NCBI GenBank assembly: GCA_900314595.1 | Contig: OMVW01000001.1 | Span: 62,001-126,000 of the forward strand | Length of the DNA: 64,000 bases | DNA from: an uncultured Dialister sp. | Lineage (GTDB): Bacteria > Bacillota > Negativicutes > Veillonellales > Dialisteraceae | Reading direction: 5' to 3' | In this document: piece by piece, positions 35,448 to 43,393 of the stretch | How the letters are laid out: the number at the start of each line of letters is the position of its first letter | Numbering within the stretch: the first letter of the stretch is position 1 | Position numbers and translations under genes: made by a program | The notes under the pieces: model-generated | Databases searched by the model: none | Told to the model about the DNA's origin: nothing | What the model saw: the letters and a program-made list of their open reading frames with translations, nothing else

Positions 35448-38400
35448 ATGGATATTAAAATTGTATACATGACAAATCATGACAGGCGATATGCAGCTAT
35501 CAGGAAGGCCTGTGACCTGCTCCAGGAGGATGGGCGCATTTCTGATCTCTGTATTCCCGTTTTTCTGGAAAAAACCAGCGACTGGAATTTTTCCTGGGAA
35601 AGGAAAATGAAGGGGTCCTCTCTTGTCATGGTGCATTTGATGAAGAATGCCCTGAAGTCTTCTTTCTGGCAGGATTGCAAGAGATATCTGGATCAGCATG
35701 GTATTCCATACTTTGTTGATGCAGTGGACGAGGGAACTGCGGAACACAGTGAATCCATAACTGATGAGATGATGAAATGTTTCCGTGAGTACTGCCTCTA
35801 TGGCGGTATGGAAAATTTCAAAAATCTCTGGCTTTATGCCAATTCTCTCTTTGACCCATCCATAGAAAAACCTGAAAAACCGGAGCCCTTTGCCTGGTCC
35901 GGAATTTATGACAGGGGTGATGAGAATCTTTTCACTACGGACCGCGATGGATTCCTGGAAAGATATTGCACGGGAAATAAGCCGGTTATTGGTCTCCTGT
36001 TTTATCGTGAAGAATGGATCTGGGGTGACCTTGCATACCAGAATGCTTTCATCGATGAAGCTGAAAAACAGGGATACCATGTTATTCCTGCCTTTGCCAA
36101 TGCCAGCCCGGATACCTCTGCCGGGATGCCTACCCTGATGGAGGTGCTGGACAATTATTTTATGAAAGATGGAAAACCTGTCATTGATGCTCTCGTAAGC
36201 ACCATGAAGTTTTCGCTGACCGGTACAGGCAAAGCAAGTCTGGATAAATTTAAAGAACTCGGTGTTCCTCTCCTTGATGCTTATACGCTCCTGGTTTCGG
36301 AAAAGGAGTGGCGTGACAATAAGGAAGGTTTGAATTCCATTGAAACATCCATTGCGGCTGCCATGCCGGAACTGGATGGCTTTATTCACGGTGTCCCGAT
36401 TGCAGGAAGAGTCCGCAAAGAAGACGGCACTGTGGAATTTGTACCGATTCTCGAACGAATCGGCCGCATGGTCAGCAAGGCAGGTAAATGGGCCTCTCTG
36501 CACCGATTGCAGAATAAGGATAAAAAGATTGCCATTATTTTCCATAACTATCCTGCAAAGAATTCCAATATCGGCAGCGCTTCCGGTCTTGATACTATGG
36601 AAAGTACAATCCGACTTATGAACCGGATGAAGGAGGAGGGCTATACGATTGATTTTATCCCCGAGAGCACGGATAAATTTATTGAGCTCATGACTTCCCA
36701 TGCTACCAATGATATTTCCATGATGACCGAAGAGCAGGCAGAAGAGTGCCAGAAACTTTCGGCAAAAGAATATATTGATTTCTTCCATACTCTGGGGGGC
36801 GATGCTCAGAAACGGATGGAAGATGAATGGGGCAAGGCACCGGGCGAGGTTATGATTTCTGAGAAGGGAAATATTCTTGTTCCCGGGACCATGGATGGCA
36901 ATCTTTTCCTGACGGTACAGCCGTCCCGTCAGTATGGCATGGATCCTTCCAAAGCCTATCATGATCCTTATATCGCACCAACTCATCAGTACCTGGCTTT
37001 CTATTACTGGCTTCGTAACGTATGGAAGGCAGATGCTGTCATCCATATGGGGACCCATGGCAATCTGGAATGGCTGCCGGGCAAGAGCGTAGGCCTTGAT
37101 GAGGAAAGTTATCCTGATATCGCTCTTGGCGACCTTCCCAATATTTATCCGTACCATATGACAATTACCGGCGAGGGCATGATTGCAAAAAGACGTGCTG
37201 CCGGATGCCTGATTGGCTATATGCCTGCACCGGTTTCCGATGCCGGGGCCTATGATGAAATCAGTGAACTGGAAAAAACGATGGATGAGTATGCTCATCT
37301 CAAAGAAACGGGAAATGATGTTTCCGATATGGAAAAGCCCCTGCTCGAACTGGTTCAGAAGGCAAAACTTGAAAATGATGTGCCCCGGGGCGAAGATGAA
37401 TCCTTCGATGATTATGTATCTGATTTGCACAACTATATAGAAGAATTAAAAGACAGTGAAGTGCATGTGGGCCTGCATATTCTTGGACAGCCACTGGAAG
37501 GGGATCTTCTGATTGATGGTATTCTGCAGCTTCTCCGCCTTTCCAATGAAAAGATTCCATCCATTTATGATCTCTGGGCCGAGAAGTACGACACTACTCT
37601 TGATACGATTCAGACCCATGCTTCAGAAATCGATGAAGCGCAGAACTGCACCTACAGTGAACTTATGTCTCGTATCCGTAAAGAAACGAGAAAGGTCATT
37701 GAGACTTTGAATAAAGCAGGATTCAATGACTCGGCAGCTGCCGAAGCCATGAACCTTCCTGAAACTGAGGGTACCGAATCCTGGAGAGTGAAGCTGAAAC
37801 AACTTCTTGATTTCGTAATTACTGAAATTTATCCTCGTATTGCAAAGACTACTCAGGAACTTGATCATACACTGGATGCGCTGGACGGCCGCTATGTGGA
37901 ACCGGGGCCATCCGGTTCCCCAAATGCAGGTGGTGTCAATCTGCTGCCATCGGGACGAAATTTCTATGGTGTAGACCCGAGAACGATGCCTTCTCCTGCC
38001 GGCTGGCAGCTGGGCGTCAAACTTGGGGACCGCATGATTGAAAAGTTCATTGCAGATCAGGGTAAATATCCGGAAAATATCGGTATGGTTCTATGGTCCG
38101 GGCCCAATATGCGCTCTTCCGGCCAGGATATCGCTGAATTCCTTTACATGCTGGGGGTGCGGCCGGTATGGCAGAAAGGCAGCCTCCGTATTAACGGTCT
38201 TGAAATTATTCCTCTGAAAGAATTGAAACGTCCGAGAATTGATGTGACCGGCAGAATCAGTGGCCTTTTCCGCGATACTCTGCCACAGTTGGCAGAACTC
38301 ATGGATGATGCTGTTCTGCTCGCTGCATCTCAGGATGAATCGGATGAGGACAATTTTGTTAGAAAACACATTAAAGAAGACACCAAAATGATGACTGATG

Positions 38401-39170
38401 AAGGTGTCGATGCAGATGATGCCTGGCGCAATGCGGCATTCCGTATTTTCGGCGATGCTCCAGGAACCTATGGAGCGGGAGTCAATACAGTCCTTGATTC
38501 CAAAAACTGGCAGAATGAAAATGATCTGGCAAGCATCTATGTACGCTGGGGCGGCCATGTATTTGGCGGCGGAAACAGGGGTACTTTCAAACCGGAATTG
38601 TTCAAGAAACGTTTGGCTTCACTTGATCTCACTGTTAAGAATGAAGAAAACCATGAAAGTAATATTTTGAGTTCTGATGACTATAACGCTTTTCATGGCG
38701 GCATGATTGCTGCAGTCAAGAGCCTGGGCGGCAAGACGCCACAATCTTATGTAGGCGACAGCACCAATCGTTCCGCTGTGGGCGTAAAGACTGTGCAGGA
38801 GGAAATGAAGCGGGTATTCCGTACTGAATCCATGAACCCGAAATATATTGAAGGCCTTATGAAACATGGATATAAGGGTGCAACGGATCTGGCAAATCGT
38901 CTGTCTATCAGTTTCCAGTGGGATGCTACCAGTGGTGTCATGGATGACTGGATGTACGACCAATATGCAAAAAAATATGCACTGGATCCCAAGATGCAGC
39001 AGTGGATGAAAAAAGTCAATCCATGGGCACTTCAGAATATTGCAGAAATACTTCTCGAGGCTGATCAGAGAAAAATGTGGAATGCAAATGATGAGATGAA
39101 GGATGAACTCCAGCAGCTTTATCTTTCTGTAGAAGGTGAACTGGAAGATGATGGAGATGACGACGAATAA
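35448..39170 (+). CDS. CobN/ChlH-family chelatase large subunit
   Basis: 1240 aa, similar in size to CobN (about 1250) and ChlH. Family landmarks: VIHMGTHGNLEWLPGKSVGL, LPNIYPYHMTITGEG, PSGSPNAGGVNLLPSGRNFY, MVLWSGPNMRSSGQDIAEFL and FGDAPGTYGAGVN with RWGGHVFGGG. The large subunit binds the tetrapyrrole and, with ChlI/CobS- and ChlD/CobT-type AAA+ partners, inserts (or in HmuS-type homologues is proposed to remove) a metal. It has no signal peptide, so it is cytoplasmic. ChlI- and ChlD-like genes follow. The cbi genes at the window end are of the early-cobalt (anaerobic) route, which does not need CobN, so another substrate is possible. AAAGAGG precedes the start. Confidence 0.9.
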   Translation: MDIKIVYMTNHDRRYAAIRKACDLLQEDGRISDLCIPVFLEKTSDWNFSWERKMKGSSLVMVHLMKNALKSSFWQDCKRYLDQHGIPYFVDAVDEGTAEHSESITDEMMKCFREYCLYGGMENFKNLWLYANSLFDPSIEKPEKPEPFAWSGIYDRGDENLFTTDRDGFLERYCTGNKPVIGLLFYREEWIWGDLAYQNAFIDEAEKQGYHVIPAFANASPDTSAGMPTLMEVLDNYFMKDGKPVIDALVSTMKFSLTGTGKASLDKFKELGVPLLDAYTLLVSEKEWRDNKEGLNSIETSIAAAMPELDGFIHGVPIAGRVRKEDGTVEFVPILERIGRMVSKAGKWASLHRLQNKDKKIAIIFHNYPAKNSNIGSASGLDTMESTIRLMNRMKEEGYTIDFIPESTDKFIELMTSHATNDISMMTEEQAEECQKLSAKEYIDFFHTLGGDAQKRMEDEWGKAPGEVMISEKGNILVPGTMDGNLFLTVQPSRQYGMDPSKAYHDPYIAPTHQYLAFYYWLRNVWKADAVIHMGTHGNLEWLPGKSVGLDEESYPDIALGDLPNIYPYHMTITGEGMIAKRRAAGCLIGYMPAPVSDAGAYDEISELEKTMDEYAHLKETGNDVSDMEKPLLELVQKAKLENDVPRGEDESFDDYVSDLHNYIEELKDSEVHVGLHILGQPLEGDLLIDGILQLLRLSNEKIPSIYDLWAEKYDTTLDTIQTHASEIDEAQNCTYSELMSRIRKETRKVIETLNKAGFNDSAAAEAMNLPETEGTESWRVKLKQLLDFVITEIYPRIAKTTQELDHTLDALDGRYVEPGPSGSPNAGGVNLLPSGRNFYGVDPRTMPSPAGWQLGVKLGDRMIEKFIADQGKYPENIGMVLWSGPNMRSSGQDIAEFLYMLGVRPVWQKGSLRINGLEIIPLKELKRPRIDVTGRISGLFRDTLPQLAELMDDAVLLAASQDESDEDNFVRKHIKEDTKMMTDEGVDADDAWRNAAFRIFGDAPGTYGAGVNTVLDSKNWQNENDLASIYVRWGGHVFGGGNRGTFKPELFKKRLASLDLTVKNEENHESNILSSDDYNAFHGGMIAAVKSLGGKTPQSYVGDSTNRSAVGVKTVQEEMKRVFRTESMNPKYIEGLMKHGYKGATDLANRLSISFQWDATSGVMDDWMYDQYAKKYALDPKMQQWMKKVNPWALQNIAEILLEADQRKMWNANDEMKDELQQLYLSVEGELEDDGDDDE

Positions 39171-40221
39171 TCTGCCGCCTATCCGGATGCTTGTGCTTAC
39201 GCTGACCGGCCGCTGTAATTTCGCCTGTCGATATTGTTATGCATCGGAAGTAGATCAGGTGGATATGGATGATGATATCGCCTGCAGGGCAGTCCTGATG
39301 GCAGGCGAATCGGGAGAGCGTTTTCTCCTCCAGTTTTCCGGGGGTGAACCGCTATTACGTTTTCCATTAATCAGGAAACTTGTAAGCCTTGTGGAAACGC
39401 ACCATTTCGATGCGCAGATGCAGGTGCAGACGAACGGTTCTCTTCTGACAAAAGATATCGGACGGTTTCTCTTTGATCACAATGTGGGGATTGGCATATC
39501 CTGTGATGGGAGACCATCTGTCATGGACAGGACAAGGATTATGAAAGATGGCAGTTCTTCTTCCAAGGCAGCTGCTTTCGGCTTTAGAAATCTGGCACAG
39601 CAGGGAATTGGGACCGGGGTGACCTGCGTCGTTACTGACGATATGGTCAAAGAACTTCCCGGAATTGCAGATATGGCTCATTTCTATGGTAATGTCCATC
39701 AGGTGGGGTTTGATATCCTTCGTGAACAGGGGAGAGGAAGTGCGCTTCATGAACCTTCACCGGAGGATATGACAAAAGCCCTGGAAGCTGTGTATAAAAG
39801 AATGCATATGCTTGAACAGGTGACCGGCAGGCATATCCATTTTACTCAGGAAGACCGGGTTTACCGGCTTGCCCATACCGGGAAATATGATTTTCCCCAG
39901 TGTTACGCTATGAATGGCGAGGCTGCCTTTATCGATGTACATGGTTATATTTACGCCTGCTCTTCCCTTATGGGAAGGGAAAAATACCTGCTTGGGACTG
40001 TCGATTCCGGTAGGGATCCTGAAAAAGTGAGGGAAGTAGGCGCATTTATAAAAACGGCAATGAAAGAGTGCCGCAGTTGTAAATATTTTCCCCTTTGTGG
40101 GGGCGGTTGTTTTTCCCGCTGGCTTGATAGGGATGGAAACGTTCGGCTTTCCGAGGCTGAGTGCGCCATGAAAAAATTCTTTATCAGGAAATATCTGGAA
40201 AAGCAGAAGGAGGATTTATGA
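39148..40221 (+). CDS. Radical SAM protein with SPASM-like C-terminal cysteines
   Basis: 357 aa from ATG 39148, with AAGGTGA upstream inside cobN; it overlaps cobN by 23 bp in another frame. The radical SAM CxxxCxxC motif is CNFACRYC (Cys23, 27, 30), followed by the SAM-binding GGEP in FSGGEPLLRF. The C-terminal third has YIYACSSL and CRSCKYFPLCGGGCFSRW plus a final Cys, the pattern of SPASM or twitch domains that hold extra Fe-S clusters. Such enzymes modify peptides or small molecules. No precursor peptide was found nearby. Placement between CobN-like and ChlI-like genes suggests a role in the same tetrapyrrole or metal process. Confidence 0.85.
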   Translation: MMEMTTNNLPPIRMLVLTLTGRCNFACRYCYASEVDQVDMDDDIACRAVLMAGESGERFLLQFSGGEPLLRFPLIRKLVSLVETHHFDAQMQVQTNGSLLTKDIGRFLFDHNVGIGISCDGRPSVMDRTRIMKDGSSSSKAAAFGFRNLAQQGIGTGVTCVVTDDMVKELPGIADMAHFYGNVHQVGFDILREQGRGSALHEPSPEDMTKALEAVYKRMHMLEQVTGRHIHFTQEDRVYRLAHTGKYDFPQCYAMNGEAAFIDVHGYIYACSSLMGREKYLLGTVDSGRDPEKVREVGAFIKTAMKECRSCKYFPLCGGGCFSRWLDRDGNVRLSEAECAMKKFFIRKYLEKQKEDL

Positions 40222-41246
40222 AAAGACAGGGAACATTCCCATTTACTGCCATTATAGGGCAGGACACAATGAAAAAAGCGCTGGTTTTAAATGTGGTTAA
40301 TCCGCGTCTGGGAGGCGTCCTCATTCAGGGCGAAAAAGGAACCGCAAAGTCCACTGCCGTTCGTGCACTGGCGGATCTTCTTCCACCAAGAAAATGCATA
40401 AAAGGCTGCCGTTTCCACTGTGATCCTGATGACAGGGCAAACTGGTGCGATGAGTGTCATGAAAAATACGACCATGAAGAACCGCCAGTTGAAATGCTTC
40501 CGATGAAAGTAGTAGAACTTCCTGTAAGTGCTACCGAAGACCGTGTAGTAGGTACACTTGATATCGAAGCAGCTATCCGTGAAGGGAAGAGATCTTTTGA
40601 AACGGGTATTCTGGCAGACGCAAACAGAAACATTCTTTATGTGGATGAAATCAACCTGCTTGACGACCATGTTGTCGATGTTCTCCTGGACTCTGCAGCC
40701 ATGGGCATCAACACTGTAGAACGTGAGGGTATTTCTTATTCTCATCCGGCCCGTTTCTCTCTTGTAGGAACCATGAACCCTGAAGAAGGGGATATCCGTC
40801 CTCAACTCCTTGACCGTTTTGCACTTTCTGTAAAGGTAGTAGGTGAACAGGATCCTGAAAAACGGGCTGAAATCATCAAGAGAAGACTGGCTTATGAAGC
40901 AGATCCGGAACCATTCCTGGAACATTGGAAAGAAGAACAGGCGAAAGAAGTGCGCAGGATTGAAAGAGCCATGAAGCTCCTGCCACAGGTTACCGTATCC
41001 AATGATATCCTCCTTCTGGCTGCCAAGATTTCCATTACTCTTGGTGTCGATGGTCACCGTGCAGATATCACTTTGATTAAGACAGCAGAAACCATTGCTG
41101 CAGTTGCCGGTCATACGGAAGTAACAAAAGAAGATATCCGGGAAGCATCCAGACTTGCACTGCCGCATCGTATGAGACGTCGTCCATTTGAGGAACAGAC
41201 CCTTGACTGGTCTGACGTGGACAAGGTCATTGACGATGAAGCGTAA
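40218..41246 (+). CDS. Magnesium/cobalt chelatase AAA+ subunit, ChlI/BchI type
   Basis: 342 aa from ATG 40218 (AGGAGG upstream), overlapping the radical SAM stop (ATGA). Walker A GEKGTAKST is at 38-46 and Walker B ILYVDEINLLDDHVVDVLLD. A Cys-rich insertion (CIKGCRFHCD, CDECHEKY) follows the Walker A helix as in ChlI proteins. SLVGTMNPEEGDIRPQLLDRF holds sensor 1 and the arginine finger. It forms the ATP-driven ring with the ChlD-like protein that works the large chelatase subunit. Start and stop both overlap their neighbours. Confidence 0.92.
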   Translation: MKRQGTFPFTAIIGQDTMKKALVLNVVNPRLGGVLIQGEKGTAKSTAVRALADLLPPRKCIKGCRFHCDPDDRANWCDECHEKYDHEEPPVEMLPMKVVELPVSATEDRVVGTLDIEAAIREGKRSFETGILADANRNILYVDEINLLDDHVVDVLLDSAAMGINTVEREGISYSHPARFSLVGTMNPEEGDIRPQLLDRFALSVKVVGEQDPEKRAEIIKRRLAYEADPEPFLEHWKEEQAKEVRRIERAMKLLPQVTVSNDILLLAAKISITLGVDGHRADITLIKTAETIAAVAGHTEVTKEDIREASRLALPHRMRRRPFEEQTLDWSDVDKVIDDEA

Positions 41247-43164
41247 TGTATTTCCTTTTGCTGCTATCTGCGGCATGGAAAAAGCCAAAGAAGCCATATT
41301 GCTTGCCTTGATTAATCCTTATGCAGGCGGCCTTCTGCTATCGGGTGAGAAAGGGACAGGTAAGTCTACATTGGTCAGGAGTGCCCGAGAACTGATTCAT
41401 ACGCCCTGGGTGGAAATTCCGATCAGTATCACAGAAGACAGGCTCTTTGGTTCCATCGACACAGAAGAAGCAATCCGCAGCGGTCATAAAAAGCTCCTTC
41501 CCGGGCTTATCGACGAGGCGGATCAGGGAGTTATCAATATTGATGATGTGAATCTTTTGAGGGACGATCTTCTTTCAGCTGTTTTAAATATTCGTGAAGC
41601 CGGTGGTTATCGTCTGGAAAGAGATGGCCTTTCAGAGCAGAGAGATACTCAGTTTACGGTTCTCGCCGTAATGAATCCGGAAAGTGGTACTCTTTCTGCC
41701 TCTTCTCTCGACCGGTTTGGCCTTTTCGCATCTACTGATGAAGACCTGGATGATGATACCAGACTGGAAATTATCAGAAGGGTTCTTGAATTTGAAAGAG
41801 ATGGAATCGCATATCAGAAAAAATGGGAATCTGAAACCGAGAAACTGCGCAAACAGCTTGCTGATGCCAGAGAGGCTTTGAAGAACGTAGAAGTGTCACC
41901 GGCCATGATTCAGCTTGCTGCAGTTTATACGCTGAAAGCCCATGTGGCAGGTCACAGAGCAGATATTTACCTGATTGAAGCTGCCAAATCAGAAGCTGCG
42001 CTTCAAGGCAGGAAATATGTGCTTCCTAAAGACCTCGAAAAGGCAGCTGAATTTGTTCTTCCTCACCGTATGAGAAAGGCTGAGGAATCTCAGCAGAGTC
42101 AGCCGCAGGAAACAGAGCAGCCCCAGAATCAGCCTCCGGAGGAAGAAAATAATTCCCGTGAAGAGCAGCAGAATCAGCCGGCACCGGAAAATGAATTCAG
42201 CCATCCGCCGGAAGCTCAGCCTCCACAGACCGATACGGAGGATGCTGAGGATGGTAATGATCAGCAGAATCTGGAAAACTCTCAACTTTCCAATCCACGG
42301 GGGCAGAGCCGTGAAAGAATCGATGATGCTGATCTTCGCGTACAGCTCCCGCCTATGTGGATTGAACCTTCCAAGGACAGGAAGCCAAAGAAAGGAAGCG
42401 GAAAACGCAGCCTGACCATGACAGATCTCATGCAGGGCCGTTATGTCAGGGCGGAAATGCCGAAAGCCAAGACTTCGGATATCGCCTTCGATGCTACCCT
42501 TCGTGCTGCGGCCCCCTACCAGAAGGCCAGACCTTCCAATGGCTGTGCCGTAGTGATTCGTAAAGAAGACCTCAGAAGCAAAGTCCGTGAGAAACGGACA
42601 GGAAATATTTTCCTCTTTGTTGTGGATGCCAGTGGTTCCATGGGAGCCAGGGAACGGATGAAAACGGTTAAAGGGGTTATTTTCAAAATTCTTCTTGACG
42701 CTTATCAGAAACGTGACCGTGTTGGAATGGTGGCTTTCAGAAAAAAGCAGGCGGAAGTCCTTCTTCCTGTTACCCGTTCCGTGGATTTTGCACAGAAAAA
42801 ACTGGCGACAATGCCGACTGGCGGCAAGACACCTCTTGCAAAAGGACTTTTGAAAGCGGAAGATGTGCTTGATATGCTTTATCGGCAGGATGCTAATCAG
42901 GATCCCGTCATGATCCTGATTACCGATGGTCGTGCTACCAGTCCGCTAAACAAGGGAACCAATCCGGTTACCGATGCGCTGGAGGAAGCAAAACGGATTG
43001 GCCGCCGGAATATTCCTGTTGCAGTAATTGATACGGAATCTGGTTTTATCAAGCTGGGATTGGCGAAGAAACTGGCGAAAGCCATGGGTGCTTCTTATTT
43101 CCAGGTTGACAAGATTACGGAAGATCAGCTGCTTCATATCTGGAGAACTGCGGCAAATATGTAA
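41236..43164 (+). CDS. Chelatase AAA+/VWA subunit, ChlD/BchD type
   Basis: 642 aa from ATG 41236, overlapping the ChlI-like gene by 11 bp. The N-terminal AAA+ domain has an intact Walker A (SGEKGTGKST, about 36-45), but its Walker B reads VINIDDVNLL with Asp in place of the catalytic Glu. A Pro/Gln/Glu-rich linker (about 295-370) follows. The C-terminal VWA domain carries the MIDAS metal site: VVDASGSMGARERM, TGGKTPLA and ITDGRAT. In Mg-chelatase the D subunit bridges the I ring to the large subunit through this domain. It is the last gene before a 229-bp gap. Confidence 0.9.
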   Translation: MKRNVFPFAAICGMEKAKEAILLALINPYAGGLLLSGEKGTGKSTLVRSARELIHTPWVEIPISITEDRLFGSIDTEEAIRSGHKKLLPGLIDEADQGVINIDDVNLLRDDLLSAVLNIREAGGYRLERDGLSEQRDTQFTVLAVMNPESGTLSASSLDRFGLFASTDEDLDDDTRLEIIRRVLEFERDGIAYQKKWESETEKLRKQLADAREALKNVEVSPAMIQLAAVYTLKAHVAGHRADIYLIEAAKSEAALQGRKYVLPKDLEKAAEFVLPHRMRKAEESQQSQPQETEQPQNQPPEEENNSREEQQNQPAPENEFSHPPEAQPPQTDTEDAEDGNDQQNLENSQLSNPRGQSRERIDDADLRVQLPPMWIEPSKDRKPKKGSGKRSLTMTDLMQGRYVRAEMPKAKTSDIAFDATLRAAAPYQKARPSNGCAVVIRKEDLRSKVREKRTGNIFLFVVDASGSMGARERMKTVKGVIFKILLDAYQKRDRVGMVAFRKKQAEVLLPVTRSVDFAQKKLATMPTGGKTPLAKGLLKAEDVLDMLYRQDANQDPVMILITDGRATSPLNKGTNPVTDALEEAKRIGRRNIPVAVIDTESGFIKLGLAKKLAKAMGASYFQVDKITEDQLLHIWRTAANM

Positions 43165-43224
43165 TTTCAGACGGATGGCAGCGGTCTTTAACTTTATTTT
43201 TACTGACAGGCATTTTGCATGGAA

Positions 43225-43233
43225 TGGTATAAT
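43225..43233 (+). promoter_or_regulatory. Possible internal promoter of the ECF transporter genes
   Basis: TGGTATAAT lies in the gap between the ChlD-like and S-like genes, upstream of a terminator-like hairpin. Confidence 0.45.
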
Positions 43234-43279
43234 ATTATTTATACATCACAGGCATTCCTGAAATCTGTCTATTTTGATA

Positions 43280-43324
43280 CAGCAACCCCGGTGCATTTTT
43301 GTACCGGGAGTTTGCTGTCTTTTA
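43280..43324 (+). terminator. Hairpin in the gap between chelatase and transporter genes
   Basis: CAGCAA (43280-43285) pairs with TTTGCTG (43311-43317) and CCCGGT (43287-43292) with ACCGGG (43303-43308), with small bulges; TCTTTTAA follows. It may be a weak terminator or, given the -10 box upstream, an attenuator within the leader of the transporter mRNA. Confidence 0.5.
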
Positions 43325-43393
43325 ATCCGGTTTACCTTGCGGCTATCTTATTGGAAATCCCGAAACTGATGCTTATTCTGTACTGAGGTACTT

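Noticed and set aside
35424..37430. Open frame of about 670 codons opposite the CobN-like gene
   Set aside because: Shadow of a strongly supported gene; the translated sequence is low in family-like motifs and lacks a start signal.
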